Shown here piece after piece: positions 17,304 through 26,174 of a stretch of DNA of 64,000 nt. Position numbers and translations under genes: made by a program. Location of the stretch: contig LJCV01000307.1 in the NCBI GenBank assembly GCA_001298575.1, forward strand, positions 31,553-95,552, in the 5' to 3' direction. Below the pieces are notes generated by a model. The model saw only the letters and a program-made list of their open reading frames with translations, did not search any database and had not been told where the DNA came from. Numbering within the stretch: the stretch's first letter is position 1; every line of letters starts with the position of its first letter. The DNA comes from Actinobacteria bacterium OK074 (GTDB lineage: Bacteria; Actinomycetota; Actinomycetes; Streptomycetales; Streptomycetaceae).

Positions 17304-19870
17304 GCGGGGTCTCCTTCACTGCTGTCGGCTGTGGGACCGGCTTCGCGGCCGGGTACCCGGCCGCCGCCCCGGGTCCAGCCGGCGCGGTAGGCGGCCATGC
17401 GGTCCCGTACGAGTTCGGGGGTGCGCTCGTCGCCGTCGTCGGCGGTGGCGCCGCGGGCCGGTGCCGCGGGTGTCTCGGTGCGGTGTTCGCGCAGTTGGGG
17501 GGCGAGGTTCGCCTGCCGTACGCGGCGCGGGAGGTTGCCGTCCGCGGCGTCCGAGCTTTCGGAGGCGTTGTTCGGGGTGCGGTGCAGGCGCAGCGGGGCC
17601 ACGGGGGCCGGCGGGTTCTCCGGGGTGCGGTGCGCGGTGGCGCGGGTGACGGCCGGTGCCACGAGCGCGGGCCGGTCGGCCGCTTCGTGGGCCACCTGGT
17701 GTGCCTCCTGACGGTGTGCCGTATCCAGGGTGTCCGCGGCGGCGGGCACACGCGCGTACTCGCGTTCCGTCTCGTGCGCGGCGCCGGCGGCCCTGGAAGA
17801 ACGTTCCGGCGTGCCGTTGTGCAGCAGGGCGGTGGGCAGCAGGACGACCGCGGTCGTGCCGCCGTAGGGGGAGGTCCGCAGATGCACCTTGATGCCGTGC
17901 CGGGCGGCGAGCCTGCTCACCACGAAGAGGCCGAGCCGGTCGCTGTCGAAGAGGTCGAGGGTCTCGGACTGCGCGATACGGCGGTTGGCCTCGGCCAGGG
18001 TCTCCTTGCCCATGCCGAGCCCGCGGTCCTCGACCTCGACGGCGTAGCCGTTGCCGACGGGTTCGCCGGTGACGCGCACACGCGTGTGGGGCGGTGAGAA
18101 CTGCGCGGCGTTCTCGATGATCTCGGCCACGAGGTGGGTGAGGTCGGCGACCGCGGCTCCGACGACGGCGGTCTCCGGGAGCTGGCGTACCTCCACGCGC
18201 GCGTAGTCCTCAACTTCGGAGACGGCGGCGCGCACGACGTTGGTCAGGGAGACCGGCATGCGCCAGGCGCGGCCTGGTGCGGCTCCGGAGAGGATGATCA
18301 GGCTCTCGGCGTGGCGGCGCATGCGGGTGGTGAGGTGGTCGAGCCGGAACAGGTCGCTGAGTTCGTTCGGGTCGTCGGAGCGGCGTTCCATGCTGTCGAG
18401 AAGGCTCAGTTGTCGGTGCACGAGCACCTGGCTGCGGCGGGCGAGGTTGACGAAGACCCCGGAGATGCCGCTGGCCAGTTCCGCGCGTTCGACGGCGGCC
18501 CGCAGAGCGGCCCGGTGGACGGTGCCGAGCGCCTCGGTGACCTGCCCGATCTCGTCCTCGGACGGCGGTCCCGAGGGCGCCTCGGCCCGGACGTCGATCT
18601 CCTCGCCCGCCCGCAGCTTCCGCATGGCCTGCGGGAGTTTGCGGCGGGCGATCTCCAGGGCGTCGTTGCGGAGGCTGACGAGTTCGACGACCAGGCCGCG
18701 GCCGATGCGTACGGAGATCACCAGGGAGGCGGCCACGGCGGCGAGGCCGAGCAGGACGGCGGCGCCCGCCGGGGTCAGCAGTCCGCGCCGGAACGGGGTG
18801 GCACCGTCGGCGACCCGCTGGGCGGCCTGCGCCTCGATGGACCGCAGTCCGTCCCGCAGGCGCGCGTGTGCCGGATTCCAGACGGACCGCGGCGCCGCGG
18901 CGACGGCCCGGCCACCGGGGCGCGCGGCGAGCACCTTGTCCTCGACGGTGCGTACGTCGGCGTAGGCGCTGCCTGCCGACAGGTCCCGCCAGGCGGTCTC
19001 CTCCCGGCCGCCGAGGTCGGTGACGGCGACGTCGGTCAGGGCCCGGCGGGTGTCGACGGCGCCGGTGAACAACCGCATCCTGGTGCCGTCCAGGGTGCCC
19101 GCGAGCCGGGCGCTGTCCAGGAGCGTGTCCTCCTGGGCGAGGGCTTCGCCGGCCCGGGAGAGTTCGAGCAGCACGCGCGCGTCGGAGCCGAGCCCGGCGT
19201 CCTGGACACCGGTGAGCGCTCCGCCGACGGTGAAGGCGGTGGTGATGGTCCGGGTGTACTGCCCGTACGTCTGCGCCCAGTCGGCCCGGTGGCCGAGCAC
19301 GGCGCCGCGCAGGGACCGCAGTTGACCGGCCGCGGTGACGAAGGCTTCGAGCCGCCCGGGGACCCGCGCGGGCAGGTCGGTGCCGTCGGCGACCGTGTTG
19401 TGGTCGTTGAGCCGCAGTTGGCCGACGGCCCGGTCGGTGCGTGCGGCGAGCGTCTTCAGGTCGTCCGGCGACTGTGCTCCGGGGTCGGTGGCATAGCGGA
19501 CGGCGGCCGTGCGTTCGGCCTGGAGGGCGGCCACGGCGGCGTCGACCGGGGTGCGCACGGTCGCGTCCACGCGTTGCAGTTGGCGCAGCCGGGCGACGTC
19601 CTGGGCGGTACTCACGGTGGCGTACGCCCACAGGGCGAGCAGGGAGATCACGGGCACCATCAGCAGGCAGACGATCTTGGCGCGGACCGTCCTGGGGCGT
19701 ATGTGCCACTGCCACGCGCGCGTGGGCGGTTCGGCAGGTTCGATGGTGGGTGTCTCCTCGGGTTCGGCGCGTTCGTCGGCGGGCGGGCCCGCGTGGGCGC
19801 GGCGGCCGCGGGCCGGCGGCCGGGCCGGCACCGGGGCGTCGGTCGTGGTGGTCCTGCGGGGTGTACGCAT
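17300..19870 (-). CDS. cvnA: Conservon sensor histidine-kinase-like protein CvnA (nitrate/nitrite-sensing type)
   Basis: An 856-residue membrane sensor. It has a basic/Pro-rich N-terminus, a first membrane helix (about 67-86), an extracytoplasmic region of about 250 residues resembling the nitrate- and nitrite-sensing (NIT) domain, a second helix near 345-365, a HAMP-like linker, and a kinase ATPase domain with N box EIIENAAQFSPPHTRV, G1 DRGLGMGKETLAEAN and G2 GLFVVSRLAARHGIK. A typical DHp phospho-acceptor H box is not evident, as in other CvnA proteins. A long Ala/Pro/Arg-rich tail follows. The start at 19870 has GGAGG upstream. The order cvnA-B-C-D defines a conservon; the signal sensed is unknown. 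Confidence 0.9.
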   Translation of the reverse strand: MRTPRRTTTTDAPVPARPPARGRRAHAGPPADERAEPEETPTIEPAEPPTRAWQWHIRPRTVRAKIVCLLMVPVISLLALWAYATVSTAQDVARLRQLQRVDATVRTPVDAAVAALQAERTAAVRYATDPGAQSPDDLKTLAARTDRAVGQLRLNDHNTVADGTDLPARVPGRLEAFVTAAGQLRSLRGAVLGHRADWAQTYGQYTRTITTAFTVGGALTGVQDAGLGSDARVLLELSRAGEALAQEDTLLDSARLAGTLDGTRMRLFTGAVDTRRALTDVAVTDLGGREETAWRDLSAGSAYADVRTVEDKVLAARPGGRAVAAAPRSVWNPAHARLRDGLRSIEAQAAQRVADGATPFRRGLLTPAGAAVLLGLAAVAASLVISVRIGRGLVVELVSLRNDALEIARRKLPQAMRKLRAGEEIDVRAEAPSGPPSEDEIGQVTEALGTVHRAALRAAVERAELASGISGVFVNLARRSQVLVHRQLSLLDSMERRSDDPNELSDLFRLDHLTTRMRRHAESLIILSGAAPGRAWRMPVSLTNVVRAAVSEVEDYARVEVRQLPETAVVGAAVADLTHLVAEIIENAAQFSPPHTRVRVTGEPVGNGYAVEVEDRGLGMGKETLAEANRRIAQSETLDLFDSDRLGLFVVSRLAARHGIKVHLRTSPYGGTTAVVLLPTALLHNGTPERSSRAAGAAHETEREYARVPAAADTLDTAHRQEAHQVAHEAADRPALVAPAVTRATAHRTPENPPAPVAPLRLHRTPNNASESSDAADGNLPRRVRQANLAPQLREHRTETPAAPARGATADDGDERTPELVRDRMAAYRAGWTRGGGRVPGREAGPTADSSEGDPA

Positions 19871-19941
19871 GGCCTCCTCGCTCGGGTGGTCCGGGGCGGG
19901 CCCCGGTGGGGACGGACGGGAAAGTGACGCCGACCGGGCGC

Positions 19942-20715
19942 CTACAGGGCGGCGCTCTCGACGGGCCGCTGGGCGGACGCGGACGCCTCGCGCTCGGTGG
20001 CCGTCGGCGACAGCGCGACGAAGGCCGACGTCAGGAACAGGTAGGACCCGAGGCCGACGGCGAGGGGGAAGATGAACTGCATCGCCGTGGCTCCGGGCAG
20101 GGCGGTGTCGGCGGGGCTGACCCGTACACGCACGGCGATCATGCCGGTGTAGTGCATGCTGCTCACCGCGAGCCCCATGACGAGGGAGGCGACGGCGACC
20201 GCGACCGGCGACCTGATGTTGAGCGCGGCCCACAGGGCCGCGGTCGCCGCGATCACCGCGATCAGCACGGACAGCGCCACGAGCACCGGGTCGTAGCTCA
20301 CGGCCCCGTGCAGGCGCAGGGCCGCCATCCCCAGGTAGTGCATGCTGGCGACGCCGAGTCCGGTGGTGAGGCCGCCGAACAGGAGCGCCCGGAAGCGGTC
20401 CCGGCCGTAGCCGACGGCGAAGACCCCGGCGCCGACGACGAGTACGGCGACGAGGAGGCTGAGGATGGTCAGCGGCACGTTGTAGCGGATCTCGGTGCCG
20501 CTGACGCCGAAGCCGAGCATGGCCACGAAGTGCATGGTCCAGATGCCGGTACCGATCGCGGAGGCCGCGGTGAGGAGCCAGTTGCGGCGTGAGCGCCCGT
20601 CGGCCGCGAGCGCCCGGACCGTGCAGCGCAGCCCGAGGGCGGAGCCGATGCAGGCCATCACGTACGACAGCGCGGGGGTCAGCCAGCCGAAGGTGGCGTG
20701 GTCCATGTGTCCCAT
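19942..20715 (-). CDS. MHYT-domain integral membrane sensor protein
   Basis: A 257-residue protein with about seven membrane helices and three MHYT-type motifs: WTMHFVAML, SMHYLGMAA and SMHYTGMIA. MHYT domains are proposed to sense a diatomic gas or redox signal through bound metal. No output domain (GGDEF, EAL or kinase) is attached, so it may signal through a partner. It lies 71 nt upstream of cvnA on the same strand and may share its transcript, which would link two membrane sensors in one operon. Confidence 0.88.
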   Translation of the reverse strand: MGHMDHATFGWLTPALSYVMACIGSALGLRCTVRALAADGRSRRNWLLTAASAIGTGIWTMHFVAMLGFGVSGTEIRYNVPLTILSLLVAVLVVGAGVFAVGYGRDRFRALLFGGLTTGLGVASMHYLGMAALRLHGAVSYDPVLVALSVLIAVIAATAALWAALNIRSPVAVAVASLVMGLAVSSMHYTGMIAVRVRVSPADTALPGATAMQFIFPLAVGLGSYLFLTSAFVALSPTATEREASASAQRPVESAAL

Positions 20716-20867
20716 GGCTCCGGGACGCTAGCGGCGGTAGCGGCGCACCAAGGGGGCGCATTTCGAAAGGTGTCGCAATATGACATGCCTATGTGACTGA
20801 ACGACCGACTCACGCTCGAACATGTGCACAGGACCGTCCTTCGTGTCGGTGAGGGATCATGCGGTGC

Positions 20868-21467
20868 ATGAGCGAGGACCACACGCGCGTGCAGGAGTTC
20901 TTCACCTCAAGGGCCGCGGACTGGGACGCCCGTTTCCCGGACGACGGTCCCCGGTACGCGGCCGCGGTCGCCGAACTCGGCCTGCGCGAGGGCGATGGCG
21001 TGCTCGACGCGGGCTGCGGCACAGGACGCGCCCTGGAAGCGCTCAGGGCGGCCGTGGGCGCCCCGGGAGCCGTCCTCGGCGTGGACGTCACCCCGGCCAT
21101 GCTCCAGGCCGCCGTACGGGCCGGACGCGACCGCTGGGGCCGGCTGCTGCTCGCCGACGTGGCACGGCTGCCGTTGCGCCCCGCGTCGCTGGACGCGGTG
21201 TTCGCGGCGGGCCTCGTCGCCCACCTCCCCCGGCCGGCCGAGAATCTGCGGGAGCTGGCGCGGGTGGTGCGGCCCGGTGGCCGGCTCGCGCTCTTCCACC
21301 CGATCGGCCGGGCGGCCCTCGCGGCACGCCACGGGCGCCGGCTCACCCCGGACGACCTGCGGGCCGAGGCCAACCTCGGCCCGTTGCTGGCCGGTTCGGG
21401 GTGGCACCTGACCTCGTACACCGACGAGGACGCCCGGTTCCTGGCCCTGGCGGTACGGCAGGACTGA
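20868..21467 (+). CDS. SAM-dependent class I methyltransferase
   Basis: A 199-residue class I methyltransferase fold: motif I VLDAGCGTGRALEAL (about residue 46), the acidic residue after strand 2 in VLGVDVTPAML, LLLADVARLPL, and the post-motif segment VVRPGGRLALFHP. The acceptor is not predictable; the UbiE/Methyltransf_11-like layout suggests a small molecule. I prefer the ATG at 20868 (MSEDHTRV) over 20859, because GAGGG at 20851-20855 is too close to the earlier codon. It diverges from the MHYT gene with about 150 bp between them. Confidence 0.85.
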   Translation: MSEDHTRVQEFFTSRAADWDARFPDDGPRYAAAVAELGLREGDGVLDAGCGTGRALEALRAAVGAPGAVLGVDVTPAMLQAAVRAGRDRWGRLLLADVARLPLRPASLDAVFAAGLVAHLPRPAENLRELARVVRPGGRLALFHPIGRAALAARHGRRLTPDDLRAEANLGPLLAGSGWHLTSYTDEDARFLALAVRQD

Positions 21468-21652
21468 CGGCGCACGGCCGAGCCGCAGGACCGGCGGCCG
21501 GGTCGTGCCGGAAGCGGCGCCCGAGGTTCCGGCGCCGCGAACGGCCCGCTTCACCGCGGTTTGCCTCTTCTGTTGCCGAATTTCCAACTCTACGTTGGCT
21601 GGGAGAAGTTGACCGATCGGCGGTTCCAGCGGCCCAGGGGGAAGGTGGCCAC

Positions 21653-21949
21653 ATGTTCGACAGGCTCCGCAAGTCGTACGGCAGACTCGTCAAGTCCCTG
21701 CGTACAGAGGCAGAACCGGGCGGGCCCAAGCGGCCCCACAATTTGTTCGAGGCCGCGGCCGCCTATGTGTCGGCGTGCGCCGACGACGACCAGGAGCGGA
21801 TCGACGAGGCCACGACGTGGGTGTCGCCGGAGGCGCTGTCCTTCGGCGTGAGTGAGCTGGCGTGCCGGGCCGTCATCGCGCTGGCCCGGGAGCGCGACGA
21901 GTCGCCGCGCAGCGTGGCGCGCTCGCTGCTGGGACTGCCCGCCGCCTGA
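21653..21949 (+). CDS. Small hypothetical protein
   Basis: A 98-residue soluble protein opening MFDRLRKSYGRLVKSL. The N-terminus is basic and amphipathic; the rest is helical and rich in Ala and acidic residues, with two Cys (VSACADDD and ELACRAV). It has a good ribosome site (GGGGGAAGG about 7 nt before the ATG). I do not recognise a family. It stands alone between the methyltransferase and the next gene, all on the plus strand. The 185 bp upstream hold its promoter but no other gene. Confidence 0.65.
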   Translation: MFDRLRKSYGRLVKSLRTEAEPGGPKRPHNLFEAAAAYVSACADDDQERIDEATTWVSPEALSFGVSELACRAVIALARERDESPRSVARSLLGLPAA

Positions 21950-22076
21950 CACCGCCGGATTCGCCCCTTCCTGGTCGGGCGCCTGCCGCTCCTGATGTGC
22001 CGCCCGTCGTGACAACCGGCTCGCGGTCGCACTAGGGTGCGCCGACGAACGAACGGACACGGATGGGGAGGGTGGC

Positions 22077-23087
22077 ATGACCGGGCCGGACGAGGACACC
22101 GTCAGCGCGGACGACGACGCGCTGTACGTACTGACGGCGATTCTGCTGACGCCCGCGAACTTCCCCAGTGTGCTGGGCGACGACTACCCGGAGGCGTGCG
22201 CGGCGCTCGGTCTGGTGCCGCTGGAGGGCGGCTACGGCCTCGTGCTCGGCCAGGACGGCGACGGTGCGCGCTGGACCGTGGTGGTCGACGACGTCTCGCT
22301 GGTGGCGGTGGCCATCTCCTCCTGGGACTGCGGCATGGAGTACGACCTGTCGCCCGACGAGCGCTCCATGGTGGCCGCGCTGCCGGGGTGGCCCCTGTCG
22401 GTCGCCGTCGCGGCGCCCGGGGTGCCCGCACCGCACGACCCTTCGCCGGAGCTGACGGACCGCGCACCGCTGTGCCCTCCGGACACCGGCGCCTGGGGCC
22501 CGGCCCAACGACGCCTCGGCGCCGACGAGATCGCGTTGCAGTGGGCGGTCTGGCGCGAGCAGATCGGCGAGGACTTCTTCGCACCGCTCCCGGACGCCGG
22601 GCCCGCGCCGGACAGGCCCGAGGCCGAGGCCGGGGAAAAGGCCGGTGCCGAAGCCACTGCGGAGGCCAGCCACACCGGCAGTGCCGACCACGCCGAAGAG
22701 ACCGCAGGCCCCGCAGCGGCCACGGAACCCTCGGACGCCTCTGGCGCCGAGGCCGCGGACGAGCGCGTGGGAGCGGCCGACGCCGCCGCCGAGCCCACCG
22801 ACACCCTCGGCAGGAGCCCCGCCCCCGGTGTCCGCCGTGTGCTGGCCGAGGCACGTTCGTATGTCGACACCCCGCCGCCCCTGGGCCGGGTCCGCTCCTC
22901 GTTCGCCCCCGGCGACGCGCGGACCCTGCGTGCCGACGGTCCCGGCTGGTCGCTCGTGGCCCGGACCGACGACATCGCCTTCGTCCTCCTCGACGAGAAG
23001 CCGGGCGAGGTGCTCCCGGTGGGCCGGGGTGCCGAACTTCCCGGCCTGCTGGAGGCCCTCGACAAGGTCGCGGTCCGCCCCTCCTGA
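22077..23087 (+). CDS. Hypothetical two-domain protein with acidic linker
   Basis: A 336-residue soluble protein with two globular parts. Residues about 12-175 contain YVLTAILLTPANFPSVLG and a strand-rich region. Residues about 255-336 contain WSLVARTDDIAFVLLDE and end in a helix. They are joined by an Ala/Glu-rich linker of some 80 residues. I do not recognise a named family with confidence. No catalytic motif, signal peptide or membrane segment is visible. The ATG at 22077 follows GGGGAGGGTGGC. It is convergent with the small membrane protein gene to its right. Confidence 0.7.
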   Translation: MTGPDEDTVSADDDALYVLTAILLTPANFPSVLGDDYPEACAALGLVPLEGGYGLVLGQDGDGARWTVVVDDVSLVAVAISSWDCGMEYDLSPDERSMVAALPGWPLSVAVAAPGVPAPHDPSPELTDRAPLCPPDTGAWGPAQRRLGADEIALQWAVWREQIGEDFFAPLPDAGPAPDRPEAEAGEKAGAEATAEASHTGSADHAEETAGPAAATEPSDASGAEAADERVGAADAAAEPTDTLGRSPAPGVRRVLAEARSYVDTPPPLGRVRSSFAPGDARTLRADGPGWSLVARTDDIAFVLLDEKPGEVLPVGRGAELPGLLEALDKVAVRPS

Positions 23088-23116
23088 TGGAGAACCGGCA
23101 CCGCCGTCGGGCATCT

Positions 23117-23146
23117 CCCCCGCGCACCGGCCCGGGCGCGCGGGGG
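23117..23146. terminator. Bidirectional hairpin between convergent genes
   Basis: Arms CCCCCGCGC (23117-23125) and GCGCGGGGG (23138-23146) pair perfectly around a 12-nt loop. Confidence 0.65.
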
Positions 23147-23151
23147 TCCGC

Positions 23152-23340
23152 TCAGCGGCCCAGTTCCTTGCGCGCCACGCGGCGCAGCCTGCGCCGCTGG
23201 GACGGGTCCAGCGCCAGGTACGCGACGGCCGGTACGCCCACGACTATCAGCAGGGCCGCCCAGAAGGGCAGGCCCAGCCCGAGCCACAGGACGAGTCCGA
23301 CCACCGCTGCACCCGCGGCGATCTTCGCGTTCTTCGACAT
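23152..23340 (-). CDS. Small two-helix membrane protein
   Basis: A 62-residue protein: a short basic start (MSKNAK), two hydrophobic segments (about residues 7-25 and 28-45) and a basic Arg-rich tail (DPSQRRRLRRVARKELGR). This is the shape of a small inner-membrane protein with a cytoplasmic basic tail. GGAGG upstream supports the start. The function is unknown. Confidence 0.7.
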   Translation of the reverse strand: MSKNAKIAAGAAVVGLVLWLGLGLPFWAALLIVVGVPAVAYLALDPSQRRRLRRVARKELGR

Positions 23341-23609
23341 GTCTGTCGCCTCCTCCGCGGCCACGGCCGCTCTCTGATGTGAAAACGGGTGTCCGCCTCC
23401 GGCAGTTCCGGACCGCACCCCTGATACAACCCTGAGCCGAGCCCCGAGTCGACCCTGAGACGCCCTTGTTTCCAGGGCCATGGCCCGGTATTTCCGGGGT
23501 CACGGCCCGATCGGCGGCCGACGCCGCGTGTTCACTCCGCGGTCGCGCGGCGTTCGGTGCGGGGGCGAACCCTGGCCGCTGTCCACCCTTCACTGTCGCA
23601 GGAGGCCCG

Positions 23610-24956
23610 ATGTTCCCGCATGCCGCCGGACGGCACCGTGTCCGCCGTAGTGTCACCGCGTGCCTACCGCTCGCGGTACTGGCCGCCCTGACCGGCTCCG
23701 CCACGGCGAGCGCGCACGACGCGCGGCACGGGCAGCCGACGGTGACACGCACCGCGACGCTCGGGGACATCCCCCTGGGCGCGTTCAGCAACGCGCTGCT
23801 GCCCGGCACGGTGACCGACGACCACGGCATCGACCTCGGCGGCATCGGCAGCGACGTCTACCCCGCGGGCCGCGGCGGGGAGTTCTGGACCGTCACCGAC
23901 CGCGGCCCCAACGGGCAGATCGGCGTGGACGGCACGAAGCGCCGGACGTTCCCCGTGCCCGGCTTCGACCCGGCGATCGTCAAGATCCGCGTGTCGGGAG
24001 ACACGGTGCGGGTGCTCGACGCGATCCCGGTCACCACGTCCTCCGGCCGGCCCGTCACCGGCCTGTCCAACCAGCGGGGGCGTGACGAGGCGCCGTACTC
24101 GTACGACGCGAAGACCCCGCTCGCGTACGACCCGGACGGCCTGGACACCGAGGGCATCGTGCGGGCCGCTGACGGCTCGTTCTGGCTGGTCGACGAGTAC
24201 GGGCCCTCTCTGGTGCACGTCTCCGCGCGCGGGAAGGTGCTCACGCGGTATGTGCCGGAAGGGCTCGGTCTCACCGGCACGGACTACCCGGTGGTGGAGG
24301 CGCTGCCCGCCGTCTTCCTGCACCGGAAGATCAACCGCGGTTTCGAGGGACTGGCCCGGCTCGCGGACGGTGATCTGGTGATCGCGCTGCAGAGCCCGCT
24401 GTCCCTGCCGGACACCGCCGCGGGCAACGCCTCGCGCACCACGCGTCTGCTGCGTTTCTCGCCGGGGAAGCGGGCCGTGACCGCCGAGTACGCGTACCGG
24501 TTCGACCCGGTGGACGTGGTGGACCCGAGCGAGGACGACCCCTCCGAGCTGAAGATCTCGTCCGTGGTGGCCCTGGGCGGCGACCGGCTGCTGGTGGAGG
24601 AACGCACCGACAAGGCGGCGCGTCTGCAGTCCGTGCGGCTGACGAAGAGGGCCGACATCCTGGGCGGACGTTACGACGACGCCGCCACGTCCCCGTCGCT
24701 GGAGCAGCTCGACGATCCGGCGGTCGCCGGGGTTCCGGTGCTGGGCAAGCACCTGGTCGTCGATCTGGGGAAGGTCACCGGCGTGCCGGGCAAGATCGAG
24801 GGCATCGCGCGCGTGGACGACGACACGCTCGCCCTGATGAACGACAACGACTTCGGTATGACCGACGGCTCCGGAGCCTTCGACGCGCAGGGCCGCCTGG
24901 TGGACAGCGGCATCAGGACGACGGTCACGTACGTGCGGCTGCCCCGGCCGCTCTGA
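23610..24956 (+). CDS. Secreted esterase-like phytase-family protein
   Basis: A 448-residue exported protein. The first ~38 residues form a Sec-type signal (basic VRRSV, hydrophobic LPLAVLAALTGSATA, cleavage near ATASA-HD). The mature part resembles the 'esterase-like activity of phytase' family, a beta-propeller: LGGIGSDVYPAGRGGEFWTVTDRGPNG early, DTEGIVRAADGSFWLVDEYGPS in the middle and KIEGIARVDDDTLALMNDNDFG near the end. These Asp/Glu-rich loops suggest metal binding. A role in phosphate ester scavenging is plausible from the family name but not shown. The ATG at 23610 has GGAGG at 23601-23605. Confidence 0.85.
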   Translation: MFPHAAGRHRVRRSVTACLPLAVLAALTGSATASAHDARHGQPTVTRTATLGDIPLGAFSNALLPGTVTDDHGIDLGGIGSDVYPAGRGGEFWTVTDRGPNGQIGVDGTKRRTFPVPGFDPAIVKIRVSGDTVRVLDAIPVTTSSGRPVTGLSNQRGRDEAPYSYDAKTPLAYDPDGLDTEGIVRAADGSFWLVDEYGPSLVHVSARGKVLTRYVPEGLGLTGTDYPVVEALPAVFLHRKINRGFEGLARLADGDLVIALQSPLSLPDTAAGNASRTTRLLRFSPGKRAVTAEYAYRFDPVDVVDPSEDDPSELKISSVVALGGDRLLVEERTDKAARLQSVRLTKRADILGGRYDDAATSPSLEQLDDPAVAGVPVLGKHLVVDLGKVTGVPGKIEGIARVDDDTLALMNDNDFGMTDGSGAFDAQGRLVDSGIRTTVTYVRLPRPL

Positions 24957-24969
24957 CCCCCGCCCGGCC

Positions 24970-24993
24970 CGGGTGCACGCACGCGTGCACCCG
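24970..24993. terminator. Bidirectional hairpin terminator
   Basis: Arms CGGGTGCACG (24970-24979) and CGTGCACCCG (24984-24993) pair perfectly with a 4-nt loop between convergent genes. Confidence 0.8.
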
Positions 24994-25027
24994 TGTCCGG
25001 CGTTCCCCGCGCGGGGCGGCCGTCGTT

Positions 25028-25933
25028 TCAGTGTGCGGCCGGCTTGTCGGCGCCCTTCCCGGTGTCGACGGCCAGGCTGCACGCGACGTCGTCGATGCCG
25101 ACCTTGTACGTGTTCTGGTCCGGGTACTGCACGAGCGTGCCGCGCACGGTGCCCGCGGGCCGGTCGGCGGCGCCGCGCTCCAGCGGTGTCTCGCACAGGG
25201 CCGCCGCGGCCCGCCGCAGGGCGCTGTCGGTGGCGTAGGTGCCCCGGAGTTCGGTGATAGCGACGACCTCGGCCTCGTGCGGTGCGGCGCAGGAGCGCCG
25301 GGCGGCCTGGCCGAGCCGGTCGGCGTTCGTGTCGAAGCAGTCGCCCTTCTTCAGCAGGTAGTACGGCACTTCGTCGTTGGCCGGGGTCGCGAAGAGCGAC
25401 TGGAGGTCGCTCGGGATCTCCGTGGGTATGCCGCTGGGCAGCCAGGACGGCACCTCCGAAGGCAGCGCGGTCGGGATCTCCGTCGGTATACCGCTGGGCA
25501 GTTCGGACGGGACGCCGGAGGGGATGTCGGACGAGGACTCGGATGAACTGCTGCTCGCGCCGGGCGACTTGTCGCCGGGACCGTCGCTGCCGCCGTTGAC
25601 CAGCAGCACCACGACGACGGTGGCGGCGACCAGTGCCACGAGCACGGCCAGCACGACCAGGACGATCCGGTTGCGCCGCGGTCCGGGGCCGCCGGGCGGT
25701 TCTCCGGGCGGTGGCGGCCAGCCCCCGCCCTGTCCGGGTGGCCAGTCTCCGGCCCCGCCCGGTCCGGACGACCAGTTCCCGCCTCCCTGCGGCGGGCCGT
25801 AGCCCCCGGAGGCGTAGCTGCCCGGGGGCGCGCCCGAGGTCGGTTCGTGGCCGCCGTACGGCGATCCGAAGCCGCCGTCGTCCGGAGGCGGGCTTCCTCC
25901 GGGAGGGCCGGGCGGGAAGGGCGGCGTGGTCAT
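25028..25933 (-). CDS. Pro/Gly-rich single-pass membrane protein with septum-formation-like exterior domain
   Basis: A 301-residue protein in four parts: a Pro/Gly-rich cytoplasmic region (about residues 1-83), one membrane helix (RIVLVVLAVLVALVAATVVVV), a Ser-rich then Pro-repeat stalk with reiterated (E/G)(I/V)P units such as LPSGIPTEIPTALPSEVPSW, and an exterior domain from about residue 190. The exterior domain has GDCFDTN, RRSCAAPHEAEVVA, AALCETP and DVACSL, the four-Cys pattern seen in actinobacterial septum-formation/DUF4190-associated proteins. The two inferred disulphides fit an extracytoplasmic location. The function is unknown. The ATG at 25933 has a weak ribosome site. Confidence 0.7.
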   Translation of the reverse strand: MTTPPFPPGPPGGSPPPDDGGFGSPYGGHEPTSGAPPGSYASGGYGPPQGGGNWSSGPGGAGDWPPGQGGGWPPPPGEPPGGPGPRRNRIVLVVLAVLVALVAATVVVVLLVNGGSDGPGDKSPGASSSSSESSSDIPSGVPSELPSGIPTEIPTALPSEVPSWLPSGIPTEIPSDLQSLFATPANDEVPYYLLKKGDCFDTNADRLGQAARRSCAAPHEAEVVAITELRGTYATDSALRRAAAALCETPLERGAADRPAGTVRGTLVQYPDQNTYKVGIDDVACSLAVDTGKGADKPAAH

Positions 25934-26055
25934 ACCGTCCAGAGTCGTCCCGGAACGGGCACCGCGCGAGCCCCGTACGGGAGTTGATACGGCCTCATGG
26001 CACGGACGCCACGATTCCGGAGCATTCCGGCCGCCACCATGCGCCACAACAACAA

Positions 26056-26097
26056 CCACGCGCGTGTGGGACCTCCCGTGGCCCCACACGCGCGTGG
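26056..26097 (-). terminator. Hairpin after xylA
   Basis: CCACGCGCGTGTGGG (26056-26070) pairs perfectly with 26083-26097. Related CACGCGCGTGG sequence recurs near 26147-26158, so two stem-loops may sit in tandem downstream of xylA. Confidence 0.7.
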
Positions 26098-26174
26098 CCG
26101 CGCCAGTCGCGCGACCCGTCCCGGGGTCCCGCCCCGTGACGCGGCCCCACGCGCGTGGCCGTGTTCGGCCGTGG

